A stretch of DNA of 64,000 nucleotides from Cyanobacteria bacterium FACHB-471 (GTDB lineage Bacteria; Cyanobacteriota; Cyanobacteriia; Elainellales; Elainellaceae): assembly GCA_014695345.1 (NCBI GenBank), contig JACJOC010000103.1, forward strand, positions 59,911 to 123,910, written 5' to 3'. The notes below the pieces were generated by a model, which was not told the origin of the DNA, searched no databases, and saw nothing but the letters and a program-made list of their open reading frames with translations. A program made the position numbers and the translations under genes. Of the stretch, positions 21,675-31,105 are shown one piece after another (positions within the stretch are counted from its first letter, which is position 1; each line of letters begins with the position of its first letter).

Positions 21675-22397
21675 GCACCGTCCTGCTTCAAGGGCAGTTA
21701 AGTTAATAGGAATGGACGGGGTTGGGACAAGGTTTTGGATGTGTTACTGAACTTATCTGAACAAAAGGCAACGCGACATCCTGATCTAGAATCTTGTCCA
21801 TCTTTCGGTTATCTCGCGGTTAAATGTAGCTTTGAACCTGGAGATAGCGATCGCAACCTGAAAAGCATCCTAGCGTTCCCTTAGGATTTCAGCCTCACCT
21901 GTAGATACCCCTACCCAAATATTACCGCTGTGCGCGAGCCTAACCGTAAAGCCGCACCTTAAACTGCACCCTTCTAAAACCTATCCAATTCTACTCAAGC
22001 AGACAAAACTGTGCTTCTACACTTATTGTGCCTTGAGTGTTAGCAGAAAGTCTGTGGCAAAAGCTGCTAATTTTTCAGGCAGTTAAGCCAGGAACAGGTT
22101 TGAGCTGATTAACCATAGGTAGAGCTGATTAACCTTTGGCTAACTAGAAATTGCCTTCATTGCAGCAGCGTTAATTAACATTACTTCAAGACATAAAAAT
22201 TTGCAAAATTTATTGTTGTAAAAATTATCTAAACAGTTTCCAACCCTGACCAACTTGAGATCTAGCCCCAAAATGTGAGTTGCCATTCTCTTAATACAAT
22301 TCATACTGGGGAGTCTCAGGATTAAAATGAGAGGACATTCTATCTCTTAAGCGCAAAGCGCTAGTGTCCTTATCTCAACACAGGTGTTTTATCATCC
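21675..22397. other. 723-base divergent intergenic region
   Basis: This region separates cyaC (leftward) from a GNAT gene (rightward). It contains no supported ORF. It has a pair of 13-bp direct repeats 20 bases apart (22102-22134) and an AT-rich stretch around 22190-22245 likely to hold promoter or regulator-binding DNA. Confidence 0.5.
22102..22134. repeat. Two direct repeats GAGCTGATTAACC, 20-bp period
   Basis: The identical 13-mer occurs at 22102-22114 and 22122-22134. A 20-21 bp start-to-start spacing puts both on the same face of the helix, as in tandem activator sites. The repeat lies ~430 bases from the cyaC start and ~265 bases from the GNAT start. Confidence 0.75.
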
Positions 22398-23000
22398 TTG
22401 GTATTCAATCAATGGGAGTCTAGCGATCGCCCAAATGCCGCTCCAGTTTTAGTCCGAACGGCGCGGCAACAAGATCTAAACCGCCTTGCAGACGTACTTT
22501 CCAGTAGCTTTCACATAAAAGAAGGTGTAATCGGCTGGATTTATCCACTGTTTCGCATGGGCATTTATGAAGACCTGCGAAACCGCTTGCGGACAAAAAC
22601 TGACCACTATGTTTGCCTTGTTGCAATCAATCAAGCTACCCCACAAGCGTCAAGCTACCCGCTAGGAGAGGAAAACTTAGTGGGAACGGTTGAAATGGGA
22701 TTACGCACCCAATCGTTTTGGCAACCTCGCAGCAATGCCTACCTGTACGTGTCTAACCTGGCTGTACAGCGCGAATATCGAAGACAAGGGGTTGCTCAAC
22801 AGTTGCTTTTGACCTGCGAACGGGTCGCTTTGGAATGGGGTTTTCAGGAACTATATCTACACGTGTTGGAAAATAACTTTCAGGCACGACGGCTCTATCG
22901 TAAGGCTGGCTACCAAATTAAACATGCTGAATCCAGCCTGAGCCACTGGTTTCTCGGACAACCCAGACAGATCCTCATGCATAAGCATCTGGGTGAATGA
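22398..23000 (+). CDS. GNAT family N-acetyltransferase
   Basis: The protein has 200 residues and a GNAT fold over ~15-195. It begins VLVRTARQQDLNRLADVL. The acetyl-CoA pyrophosphate loop QREYRRQGVAQQLL sits after the beta-4 strand VSNLAV, and ARRLYRKAGYQ marks motif B. The substrate (protein N-terminus, lysine or small molecule) is unknown. The only in-frame start before the domain is TTG at 22398, because the next ATG would cut into the fold; a TTG start is therefore proposed. It stands alone and is convergent with the dynamin-like gene. Confidence 0.8.
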   Translation: MVFNQWESSDRPNAAPVLVRTARQQDLNRLADVLSSSFHIKEGVIGWIYPLFRMGIYEDLRNRLRTKTDHYVCLVAINQATPQASSYPLGEENLVGTVEMGLRTQSFWQPRSNAYLYVSNLAVQREYRRQGVAQQLLLTCERVALEWGFQELYLHVLENNFQARRLYRKAGYQIKHAESSLSHWFLGQPRQILMHKHLGE

Positions 23001-23167
23001 GCTAAGGACTATACGTGGGATCGTAGAGATGGCTTTTATGGTCGCTGTAAAGGCGATCGCTTCTCTGCTAGAGAACTCAACTTAAACGCTCCCCTGTGGT
23101 TGTGTTCCTACAAAGCAGAGGCGAATGGTTGTTGACCATTGAAAGAAGTTGGGCAATTCATGCGAGA

Positions 23168-25231
23168 TCAAGACAGTAAGGATTGATAGGCGACTTCAAC
23201 TCTTTGAGACTGGTCAGCAATAGTTGCTTCTAGCGATCGCAGTCTTGCCAGTTCTGCATCTCGATTGATTTCACGAGTGTCTTTTTGTTGCAGCAGATTG
23301 TCCAGTTCTGCCTTGCGCGACTGAATGTCTTCATCGATTCGCTTGGCGACTTCTCGGTCATAGCTATCAAAGCACTCCTGCACGGCACTGTAGATGGGCT
23401 GCCACTGCTCTTGAGCAATTTGGGGCAAGTGTTTGACCAGTTCTTTTTTGATTGCTTTGGCAAACTGTTTACGTGCATCATTTGCCTGAAGTGCCCCAAC
23501 CCCTAATCCAGCTAACAGAATACCAAAAGGACCCAAAATTGGCGCAAATAGCAGTGTAATTCCCCAAGTTGCAACAAGATTCAGCAAGATGCTTTTGAAA
23601 TCAAACCCTGTAGCTGCTAGGGCTGCTCCAGCAAGATTGCCTCCCGCCAACGAGAAAAGGCCCATCGCCCATTTCGCCCAACCAGGAGTAGTGTCGTCCT
23701 CCCCCGATAGGTTCAGTCGAGTTTGAATGTCCTGTCCTGTGAGCTTTTCAGTAATTTGATCGGTTACTCCGGTGTAGGACGCGCCATGTCTTGCAGCACT
23801 TTGGGACAGTTCAGCGAAGGCAGATTCCAAATCTTTTTCAGCGGAGAGAGTCCACGCAAAAAATTTGTCGTTGACGTACTGCTGAAACCCTTGCTGGGCA
23901 GAGCGGTTAAACTGTTCCCGCTTGCTTTCGCTAAAGAAATCTAAAAACTGTAGGTCTGAGGGTTGGTAACGCAAAAAGTCCTGCTCAAAGGTATTTTCCA
24001 GGCTAAGCACGTAGGTGCGAAAGGAGTCAGCGATCGCCCTTGCTTTGCGATCGCGCATCCGTCGAATCTCATCACAAAACTCATCGCGAATTTGGCTGAG
24101 CTTGGTAAATTCTGGCTCCACAGAGCTAATTCGCTGTTTCAACTCCTCCACATCTTGACCGAGGAGGGGAATACGGCGTTCTACAGATTGCTTGACCCGA
24201 AGATTGGCTTGACGGGCGAGGGTTCTGGCTTGACGAAATTCGGCGATCGCCCGTTCTTGCGTCAGAAAAGTATTGAGTGCGCCCATAAATTCTGGAAAGC
24301 CTGTGCCCTCCAGCGAAGCGGAGGCATCCTTAATTCGTCGCCGTAGCGCTTGAATGGCGGAAATTTCAAACACCCGTTCATCATAAGTGTCCTGTCCGTC
24401 TACCTGGCAGTAATCCACCAGATTAGTGTGAAAGACTTTTCGCAGTTTGCTCTCTGCTTCTTCAAGTTCTTCTGAATCGTCGGGATCAATCAGCCCCTCC
24501 TTTACCTGATCCCAAGCGTTAATCAAGAAGAAAACCGATAGACCGCGATCTTTGATGTAGTTCTCTAGATAACGGCGTTCTGCTAGGGTGCAAGGCTGTG
24601 ATGCCCGTAGGACAAATAGAATGGCATGGCAATTGTTGATGTAGCCGAGCGACAGTTCATTTCGGGCTTCGGTATCGTTTAATCCCGGACTATCAACAAT
24701 TTCAACACCTTTTTCTAGTAACGGCAGCGGATATTCCACGACTGCGTGACTAACATCAGGAAATGCCTGCTGTTGCTGTTGTTCTAGCTGTTTTGCTTCT
24801 TGGGGATCAATTGTGTAACGCTGCTTAAACAGCTTGAAATCAATTTGCTCTGGTGGCTTGCCGTCATTAAAGTGAACCGTGACTCGTCTCTCAGCACCAA
24901 ATTTAAGAATCGTTAGCAGCGCAGTACAGGGATTCACGTCGCTAGGCAGCAGGTTTTCGCCAATCAGCGCATTGAGAAATGTGCTTTTACCTCGTTTCAT
25001 GTCGCCCAGAATGAGCAGTCGAAATGCACCCTGACGTAAATTCTTTCCGGCAATGCCAATATCTGCAATCTCTTGGTCTAAACCCAACTTGCCAGAGGCT
25101 TCTGCAGCTGCAGACTCTGCGGTTGTGAGCGTTTCAGAAATGGTTTCTAAATAATCGGCAATTTCTTGACGCACTTTGAAAATTCGGTCAAGGTCTTGCA
25201 AAAAATTATGCGTTTCGACTTTGTAGCTCAT
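23168..25231 (-). CDS. Bacterial dynamin-like GTPase
   Basis: This large GTPase has about 687 residues. G1 is LGDMKRGKSTFLNALIG (residues ~76-92), G2 Thr lies in NPCTALLTI, G3 is DSPGLND and a G4-like NAWD sits in FLINAWDQ. A long helical middle domain follows. A hydrophobic hairpin at ~530-600 (LFSLAGGNLAGAALAA and LLFAPILGPFGILLAGLGVG) acts as membrane paddle, and the end is coiled-coil. Dynamin-like proteins remodel or tether membranes; cyanobacterial examples include the Nostoc BDLP. The frame extends to 25273, but ATG at 25231 is one base after the stop of the upstream small gene and is clearly the coupled start. Confidence 0.88.
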   Translation of the reverse strand: MSYKVETHNFLQDLDRIFKVRQEIADYLETISETLTTAESAAAEASGKLGLDQEIADIGIAGKNLRQGAFRLLILGDMKRGKSTFLNALIGENLLPSDVNPCTALLTILKFGAERRVTVHFNDGKPPEQIDFKLFKQRYTIDPQEAKQLEQQQQQAFPDVSHAVVEYPLPLLEKGVEIVDSPGLNDTEARNELSLGYINNCHAILFVLRASQPCTLAERRYLENYIKDRGLSVFFLINAWDQVKEGLIDPDDSEELEEAESKLRKVFHTNLVDYCQVDGQDTYDERVFEISAIQALRRRIKDASASLEGTGFPEFMGALNTFLTQERAIAEFRQARTLARQANLRVKQSVERRIPLLGQDVEELKQRISSVEPEFTKLSQIRDEFCDEIRRMRDRKARAIADSFRTYVLSLENTFEQDFLRYQPSDLQFLDFFSESKREQFNRSAQQGFQQYVNDKFFAWTLSAEKDLESAFAELSQSAARHGASYTGVTDQITEKLTGQDIQTRLNLSGEDDTTPGWAKWAMGLFSLAGGNLAGAALAATGFDFKSILLNLVATWGITLLFAPILGPFGILLAGLGVGALQANDARKQFAKAIKKELVKHLPQIAQEQWQPIYSAVQECFDSYDREVAKRIDEDIQSRKAELDNLLQQKDTREINRDAELARLRSLEATIADQSQRVEVAYQSLLS

Positions 25232-25232
25232 G

Positions 25233-25556
25233 TTAATCGTTCTCAAAAAAGATCTTGTAAGCCAGCCAAACAATTCCGATTACGATAAATGTGCCCGCAA
25301 GCCAACTCGCAATTTGAATGCCAATAACTACCAACACCACGATTCCGATAAATTTGGCGACGTTCTCTAGCTTTCTGTAGAAGCGCTTGAGGAAATTGAG
25401 CGGTTGAGCGTGGGGTGCAGCATTCTTGAGCTGAGCGTGACGTGAAGATTGCTGTTGACTAATTTCTGCTTCTAACTCCCGCAAACGAACTGCTAACTCA
25501 CGGTCGCGCAACTCTTGCTCCCACTGCTGAAGTTGCTGTCTTTTATCAGAATTCAT
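25233..25556 (-). CDS. Small coiled-coil membrane protein coupled to the dynamin-like gene
   Basis: The protein has 107 residues. Residues ~1-36 are a highly charged Gln/Glu/Arg helix predicted to be a coiled coil (QQLQQWEQELRDRELAVRLR). A short linker leads to a long hydrophobic region at ~68-102 that could form one or two membrane helices. I know no named family. It is the first gene of a two-gene unit: TAA-C-ATG joins it to the dynamin-like GTPase, so the ratio of the two products is probably fixed. An adaptor or partner of the GTPase at the membrane is a reasonable inference only. Confidence 0.7.
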   Translation of the reverse strand: MNSDKRQQLQQWEQELRDRELAVRLRELEAEISQQQSSRHAQLKNAAPHAQPLNFLKRFYRKLENVAKFIGIVVLVVIGIQIASWLAGTFIVIGIVWLAYKIFFEND

Positions 25557-25627
25557 AGATGTCTGTTAGGGTGTCGGCGAAAATTCTGGGTGAATGTTCT
25601 ACGACTTTAGCCTTCCCAACTTGGTAC

Positions 25628-25735
25628 TGCCTAGGATATGAGTCTTTACTGTACAGGGGTGTAAGGGCGTAGCGTTCGGCAGATAGACCTCGGAATGAAG
25701 CGAGAATTTTTGCCCGAATGCTACGCCCCTAGGCA
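25628..25735. repeat. ~108-bp inverted-repeat element
   Basis: The outer arms TGCCTAGG (25628-25635) and CCTAGGCA (25728-25735) bracket a long stem. AGGGCGTAGCGTTCGGCA (25664-25681) is complementary to TGCCCGAATGCTACGCCCCT (25711-25730) with a mismatch and a bulge. No ORF lies inside. It looks like a small non-autonomous mobile or dispersed repeat; a related fragment (GCCGAATGCTTCGCC) occurs near 56970. Confidence 0.55.
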
Positions 25736-25769
25736 ATTTGGACTACAGGTTAGATTGCTCAAATTTCTA

Positions 25770-26246
25770 CTAGAGCTTGCTTTTGGCGATCGCCCCTACT
25801 GTTCCCTTCACCGCACTCAAATAGTCTGCTGGAGCTAGTAAAATCATCGTGCCGCGAACGCCTGCTGAGACGGCAACCTGGTCGAATAGCTCAACCGTCT
25901 CATCGACATACACGGGATAGTCTTTTTTGCAGGCTAAGGCAGTCACGCCACCTCGAATGTAGCCTGTGAGAGGCTGTACTTCTTTAAGGGCAACAGTGTC
26001 TACTTTGCGATCGCCCGTTAACTTCGCTAGTGCTTTCAAATCAAGCTGATCGCTACCAGGAATTACGGCAAGGCAAACTCCCTGGCGATCGCCTCGGGCA
26101 ACAAGGGTTTTGAAAACTTGCTCAGGCGGTAGTCCAATTTTCTCAGCGGCTCGTTCGGCTGCTAGATCTTCTGGATCAACTTCGTAACTCCGGAGTTCAT
26201 AGGCAATGCCTAAATTGTCCAGAATCCGTACTGCATTAGTTTTCAT
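25770..26246 (-). CDS. ybaK: Cys-tRNA(Pro)/Cys-tRNA(Cys) deacylase, YbaK/EbsC type
   Basis: YbaK-type editing proteins hydrolyse mischarged Cys-tRNA(Pro) in the cytoplasm. The 158-residue length is standard and the domain is complete: MKTNAVRILDNLGI start, EDLAAERAAEKIGLPPEQVFKTLV with the conserved Lys, ACKKDYPVYVDETV, and a Gly-rich end (SAGVRGTMILLAPADYL). Start ATG is at 26246, 12 bases after the argC stop on the same strand, so the two are probably co-transcribed although their functions are unrelated. Confidence 0.88.
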   Translation of the reverse strand: MKTNAVRILDNLGIAYELRSYEVDPEDLAAERAAEKIGLPPEQVFKTLVARGDRQGVCLAVIPGSDQLDLKALAKLTGDRKVDTVALKEVQPLTGYIRGGVTALACKKDYPVYVDETVELFDQVAVSAGVRGTMILLAPADYLSAVKGTVGAIAKSKL

Positions 26247-26258
26247 AGAAGGTGGAGC

Positions 26259-27317
26259 TTAGGGATAGAAGCTGAGTTGCGGTAAACCCAATGTCTCTTT
26301 CCAGCCCATCATCAGGTTAAGGCACTGAATTGCCTGACCTGCCTGACCTTTCATTAAGTTGTCGATCGCCGACATGACGATGATGCGATCGGTACGCGGA
26401 TCGACTTCAATACCGATATAGCAGAGGTTGGTGCCGCAGGCCCATTTGGTTTGGGGATAGGTGCCACTCGGCAAGACTTTTACCCAGGGGGAAGCCCGAT
26501 AGAAAGCCTGATAGATGGTAATTAGATCGTCCGTTACCAATCCAGGATCGCGCAGCGTTGCGTAGACCGTTGCCAGCAGACCGCGCACCATTGGGATCAG
26601 GTGAGGCGTAAACTGCACCATGACCTCGTGACCTGCCAGGGCGCTACAAACCTGCTCAATTTCAGGGGTGTGGCGGTGTCGCGCTACGCCATAAGCGCTG
26701 ATGGAGTTATCAGCCTCTGCTAGGAGCAAATGTGTCTTTGCCTGCCGCCCACCGCCAGAGGTACCTGTTTTGGCATCAATTACAGCCGTTTCAGGAACAA
26801 CTAACCCTTGCTTCATTAAAGGTGAGAGGGCTAACAGACTAGCAGTGACATGACAACCAGGACAGCCAACGAGTTGAGCTTCGGCGATGCGATCGCGATA
26901 AATCTCAGGCAATCCATAGACAGCAGTTTCCGCCACTGCCTGATCGGTGCGGTCGCCTCCATACCAGGCGCGATAGGTTTCCAGGTCGTCAAATCGGTAA
27001 TCTGCTGAGAGGTCTAATACCTTACAGCCTTTTTGCAGCAGTGTCGGAGCCATCTTGTAGGCTAATCCGTTGGGCAAGGAGAGAAAAACGACTTCGCAGC
27101 GATCGCCAATCGTCTCCAGGTCAAGTGCCTCGACAGTCAAATTTACCCGATGCCCCAGGTGCGGATAAAGGTCAGCAAAAGATTTTCCGGCGCTACTTTC
27201 ACCGCCTAGATAAACTAGCTCAACTTCTGGGTGCTCAACTAGCAGTCGCACCAGTTGCACTCCACCGTAGCCTGACGCTCCTACAATCCCAACGGGCACG
27301 CGCCTGGAATCACCCAT
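26259..27317 (-). CDS. argC: N-acetyl-gamma-glutamyl-phosphate reductase
   Basis: ArgC reduces N-acetylglutamyl-phosphate to the semialdehyde with NADPH, the third step of arginine synthesis. The 352 residues show the NADPH Rossmann motif [16 protein letters not shown] near residue 11, DLSADYRF, catalytic Cys155 in [19 protein letters not shown] and the C-terminal [12 protein letters not shown] segment. Start ATG is at 27317. It is divergent from ribBA across 230 bases and upstream of ybaK. A separate arginine-consuming enzyme, SpeA, is encoded at ~48-50 kb. Confidence 0.96.
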   Translation of the reverse strand: MGDSRRVPVGIVGASGYGGVQLVRLLVEHPEVELVYLGGESSAGKSFADLYPHLGHRVNLTVEALDLETIGDRCEVVFLSLPNGLAYKMAPTLLQKGCKVLDLSADYRFDDLETYRAWYGGDRTDQAVAETAVYGLPEIYRDRIAEAQLVGCPGCHVTASLLALSPLMKQGLVVPETAVIDAKTGTSGGGRQAKTHLLLAEADNSISAYGVARHRHTPEIEQVCSALAGHEVMVQFTPHLIPMVRGLLATVYATLRDPGLVTDDLITIYQAFYRASPWVKVLPSGTYPQTKWACGTNLCYIGIEVDPRTDRIIVMSAIDNLMKGQAGQAIQCLNLMMGWKETLGLPQLSFYP

Positions 27318-27547
27318 GATGTCTAAAGCTCTTACTTAAAAGGTTTTTCTAGAAGCGCAGTAATCCTAACTTGATCACTGTGTCTCTAAATGCAGCATTG
27401 TAGTACTAAAATCAGGTTTTCGGGGGATGGTTACAATTGTCTCTGTCTGCTCGTGATCACCGCTGATTCAACTCTTCAACCAAACGGGCTAGAATTGGAT
27501 TAACGAACTTCAGAAAAGTTTACGTCGTTATCTATTGGGAATTTCCT

Positions 27548-29263
27548 GTGGAATCGCTACATCCGTCAGGTTTTGAATTTGACTCAATCGAGGCTGCCCT
27601 GGTTGACCTAAAAGCAGGCAAGTCCCTTGTGGTAGTGGATGACGAGAACCGAGAGAATGAAGGCGATTTAATCTGTGCGGCTCAGTTTGCCACGCCAGAT
27701 ATGATCAACTTCATGGCGGTTGAGGCCAGAGGGCTAATCTGCCTGGCAATGACGGGCGATCGCCTGGATCAGCTCGATTTGCCGCTAATGGTCAGTGGCA
27801 GAAGTTTTGAAGATAGTAACGAGCAAACTGCTTTTACCGTCAGCATCGATGCAGCGCTACATCTGGGTGTGACAACTGGAATCTCAGCTGAGGATCGAGC
27901 TAGAACGATTCAGGTAACGCTCAACCCTGAAACAAAGCCGGGTGACTTGCGCCGACCGGGACATATCTTTCCACTCAGGGCAAAAGAAGGGGGAGTGCTA
28001 AAACGGGCAGGGCACACCGAAGCCGGCGTAGATTTGTCCAGGTTGGCAGGGCTGTATCCGGCTGGGGTAATTTGCGAAATCCAAAATCCCGATGGCTCGA
28101 TGGCGCGACTACCAGAGCTAATCGAATACGCCAAATTTCATCGTCTAAAAATCATCAGCATTGCTGATCTGATCAGCTATCGGCTCCAACATGAGCGGTT
28201 TGTCCAACGAGAAACAATTGCTGATTTACCGAGTGAGTTTGGCAAGTTTAAGATTTACGGCTACCGAAACCTGTTGGACAACTCAGAACATGTGGCGATC
28301 GTTAAAGGCGATCCCGAGACTTTCAAGGATCATTCTGTGATGGTGCGGGTTCACTCCGAGTGTCTGACGGGAGACGCGCTGGGTTCGCTGCGGTGCGACT
28401 GCCGAATGCAGCTTCAGGCTGCTCTCAAAATGATTGAATCTGCTGGGGCAGGCGTAGTGGTTTACCTGCGGCAGGAGGGACGGGGAATTGGGCTGGTAAA
28501 CAAGCTCAAGGCTTACTCGTTACAAGATTTGGGTTTAGATACGGTGGAAGCAAACCAGCGGCTAGGTTTTCCTGCTGACCAGCGCAACTACGGTATCGGT
28601 GCCCAGATTCTTAACGATGTGGGAGTTCAGCAGTTTCGCCTGATCACCAACAATCCGCGCAAAATAGCGGGTTTAAAGGGTTACGGGCTGGAAATGGTGG
28701 ACCGAGTGCCGCTGCTAATTGAGACAACTTCCCACAACTCAGTTTACCTAGCGACCAAAGCTGAGAAGTTAGGACATTTGCTGCTGCAAACCTTCTTGGT
28801 GACAGTGGCAATTCAGTGGCAAGATGATTTGCGATCGCCCACTGAGCGCTACGAGCGACTAGAAAAGCTGCGCTACATGGCAAGAAGCCACGACTTAATT
28901 TTGCAGGAAGAGGCGCGTCCAGTGGCGATCGCCCTCTTCGGCAAATCTTCTCTCACCTTCCATTTGGGATTTGATCAGCCTAGTGTTGCTGCGCCTGACT
29001 GGTATCAAGACGCAGGACATCCTTATGTGCGGGCGATCGCTGAAATTCTTGACAACCTCGCGACTTGGCAATCTGTCCAGCAGCTAGAGTTCTTGATTTC
29101 TCCAGGTGGCGACCCGATGACTACGTTGCAGGTACAGCTAGACCGGCAAATTTTCCGGTTAGACCAAGAACCAACGGCTGATTCAGTTAAGCCTTCGTCA
29201 ATCTGCGATCGTCTGGAAACTCAGCGGGTCTACGTCTTTTCTAGCCACGCGCCCAACAATTGA
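27548..29263 (+). CDS. ribBA: Bifunctional DHBP synthase / GTP cyclohydrolase II with C-terminal extension
   Basis: This enzyme starts both branches of riboflavin synthesis. The RibB half (~1-205) has [14 protein letters not shown] and [13 protein letters not shown], which convert ribulose 5-phosphate to the four-carbon unit. The RibA half (~210-405) has [11 protein letters not shown], zinc ligands in LRCDCR, and the [11 protein letters not shown]-cyclohydrolase motif. About 150 further residues follow (from ~420) with no match I know; typical RibBA ends near 400-430. Start is GTG at 27548 with a GGGA-type site. No FMN riboswitch signature is visible in the 230-base leader region. A strong bidirectional terminator follows 4 bases after the stop. 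Confidence 0.93.
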   Translation: MESLHPSGFEFDSIEAALVDLKAGKSLVVVDDENRENEGDLICAAQFATPDMINFMAVEARGLICLAMTGDRLDQLDLPLMVSGRSFEDSNEQTAFTVSIDAALHLGVTTGISAEDRARTIQVTLNPETKPGDLRRPGHIFPLRAKEGGVLKRAGHTEAGVDLSRLAGLYPAGVICEIQNPDGSMARLPELIEYAKFHRLKIISIADLISYRLQHERFVQRETIADLPSEFGKFKIYGYRNLLDNSEHVAIVKGDPETFKDHSVMVRVHSECLTGDALGSLRCDCRMQLQAALKMIESAGAGVVVYLRQEGRGIGLVNKLKAYSLQDLGLDTVEANQRLGFPADQRNYGIGAQILNDVGVQQFRLITNNPRKIAGLKGYGLEMVDRVPLLIETTSHNSVYLATKAEKLGHLLLQTFLVTVAIQWQDDLRSPTERYERLEKLRYMARSHDLILQEEARPVAIALFGKSSLTFHLGFDQPSVAAPDWYQDAGHPYVRAIAEILDNLATWQSVQQLEFLISPGGDPMTTLQVQLDRQIFRLDQEPTADSVKPSSICDRLETQRVYVFSSHAPNN

Positions 29264-29266
29264 AAG

Positions 29267-29317
29267 ATAGAGTGAAAAAGCACAGGGGGCATTGCCCCCT
29301 GTGCTTTTTCACTCTAT
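29267..29317. terminator. Bidirectional terminator, 24-bp perfect stem
   Basis: A perfect 24-bp stem (29267-29290 with 29294-29317) closes a three-base ATT loop. Its GC-rich top (CAGGGGGC/GCCCCCTG) and A/T-rich feet (AAAAAG/CTTTTT) work on either strand. It sits between the convergent ribBA and M50 protease genes. Confidence 0.85.
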
Positions 29318-29373
29318 GGCAGTCAGCGTTGAAGAAACCCAGCGTCCCGCTATTCACTCAGCCAGCTAACGGA

Positions 29374-30498
29374 TCAAGCAGCTTCTGCTTCTGCTTTCTT
29401 CTGGAGAAGTTGAACGATTGAAGCCTTTTCTAACAACCCAACTAGCACGCCATTGTCGCGAATTACAACTAGGGCAGGAAGCTTCTTCTCCTCCAGCAAT
29501 CCAATCACTTCTAGCAGCGGCTTGTCTGAGGGCACAGTGTTGACTTGGTCAATGGGCTGCATCAGTTCCTTCACCTGCACGTCCCACCAGTCGTTAGTTG
29601 GAATGGTTTTCATGCTATCAACAGAGATCTCACCCACCAACTGACCGTTTTCATCGGTCACTAGAAACTTTTGCCAGTTCTTTTCGTTGCCAATGATGTA
29701 GCCATTCGCAAACTCTCTAAGAGAACTGCTAGCTGACACAATAGGGCTGTCGGGATCAACTGCGTCCCCAGCAGTCAGCCCACTCAGCTTTTCCTGAACA
29801 GTTGCAGACTGAGCCGATCGCCCTGCATTCTGCAGCAAGAACCAGCCGATCAGCAGCGTCCAAATGCTGCCCACGCTGCTCAGTCCCAAAACTGAGAGAA
29901 TTCCTAGCGCAACTCCAACCCAACCAAAAAATTGACCGACGCGGCTCGCGAATGCTACTCCCTTATAAGGCTTGCCTGTAATCTTCCAGACTATTGCTTT
30001 AAGGACGTTACCCCCATCCAACGGCAAGCCGGGGATCAAGTTGAATACACCTAATGCAAGGTTGATATAGGAGAGAAGCGCCACGATTGCAGTTAAAGCA
30101 TTCGGTAGGTCTAGTAGCAAGTTGACTGCTGTGAACAACCCAAAGAGGACAAAGCTGACTAGGGGTCCGGCAATCGCTACCTTAAAGGAACCCTCGGGAG
30201 TCTTTGACTCTTCTCCCAAGCTGGCAAGTCCACCAAAGATAAACAGAGTAATCGATTTCACCTCGATTCCCTGAGCCATTGCCACAAAACTATGTCCCAG
30301 TTCGTGCGCCAGAACAGAGGCAAACAGCAACAGAGCCGTCACAAGCCCCAATCCCCAGGCAGTAACACCTAACTCAGGAAACTGAGCCACTAGACCACTG
30401 CCGTAGCTCCAGGTAACTAAACCTAAAACGAGGAACCACGACGGGTTGACGTAAAAAGGAATTCCAAATAAATTGCCGACTCTTAAATTGCCGTTCAT
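29374..30498 (-). CDS. M50 (site-2-type) zinc metalloprotease with CBS domains
   Basis: The 374-residue intramembrane protease has six or so hydrophobic helices. Zinc ligands are in HELGH (His65, Glu66, His69) and the third ligand motif is PLDGGNVLKA. The C-terminal ~130 residues hold two CBS motifs (GEISVDSMKTIP... and ALVVIRDNGVLVGLL), which usually sense adenosyl nucleotides. Site-2 proteases cut membrane-anchored regulators such as anti-sigma factors or act in membrane quality control. The CBS-fused form is common in cyanobacteria; its substrate here is unknown. It is divergent from psb28 across 258 bases. Confidence 0.88.
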   Translation of the reverse strand: MNGNLRVGNLFGIPFYVNPSWFLVLGLVTWSYGSGLVAQFPELGVTAWGLGLVTALLLFASVLAHELGHSFVAMAQGIEVKSITLFIFGGLASLGEESKTPEGSFKVAIAGPLVSFVLFGLFTAVNLLLDLPNALTAIVALLSYINLALGVFNLIPGLPLDGGNVLKAIVWKITGKPYKGVAFASRVGQFFGWVGVALGILSVLGLSSVGSIWTLLIGWFLLQNAGRSAQSATVQEKLSGLTAGDAVDPDSPIVSASSSLREFANGYIIGNEKNWQKFLVTDENGQLVGEISVDSMKTIPTNDWWDVQVKELMQPIDQVNTVPSDKPLLEVIGLLEEKKLPALVVIRDNGVLVGLLEKASIVQLLQKKAEAEAA

Positions 30499-30756
30499 AC
30501 CATTACCTCTGAACTAGGCGAATAAGCGCGCTTTTCTCAATCTTTCCATAGATGATCGTAACGAAATATAAATAATCCTTAAATCCATCAACTGATGTAA
30601 TGTCCGTCCTAATCAGTTCGGTCAAGAGATAGAAATAGCCAAAACGTCTAGAAGCAGCTTGAACTGAATCTGTCCTCCTGGATGTGTTCCCTGGTGTTAC
30701 GGATAATGGGAAGATGATAATTTAAGCCCACACTAAGCAGCCGGAATAGGAAGATT

Positions 30757-31092
30757 ATGGCTCAAATTGAATTCTCTAGAGGAGTGATCGAAGAGGTCAT
30801 TCCTGATGTTCGTTTGACTCGTGCAAAAGATGGCACAAACGGTACGGCCACGTTTTATTTTCAAAATCCTAAAGCTCTGGCAAATGACAGTACTACTGAA
30901 ATTACCGGGATGTATCTGATTGACGAAGAGGGCGAGTTATCAACAAAAGAAGTAAAAGCAAAGTTTGTCAACGGCCAACCTGAAGCCCTTGAGGCGATTT
31001 ATATCATGAGAAGCGCAGAGGATTGGGAGCGCTTCATGCGCTTTATGAATCGATATGCCGAAGAGAATGGGCTAGGGTTTAACAAATCCTGA
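30757..31092 (+). CDS. psb28: Photosystem II assembly protein Psb28
   Basis: Psb28 is a 111-residue soluble factor that binds the cytoplasmic side of the CP43-free photosystem II assembly intermediate (RC47) and protects it during biogenesis. The family is unmistakable: [21 protein letters not shown] at the start in two parts, [24 protein letters not shown] and the [21 protein letters not shown] helix. The length is normal. ATG at 30757 follows AGGAAGA. moaB starts 13 bases after its stop, so they probably form one transcript. Confidence 0.96.
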   Translation: MAQIEFSRGVIEEVIPDVRLTRAKDGTNGTATFYFQNPKALANDSTTEITGMYLIDEEGELSTKEVKAKFVNGQPEALEAIYIMRSAEDWERFMRFMNRYAEENGLGFNKS

Positions 31093-31105
31093 TTTTGCAA
31101 GCACT

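Noticed and set aside
27318..27547. FMN riboswitch before ribBA
   Set aside because: The conserved RFN helices were looked for and not seen in the 230-base leader.
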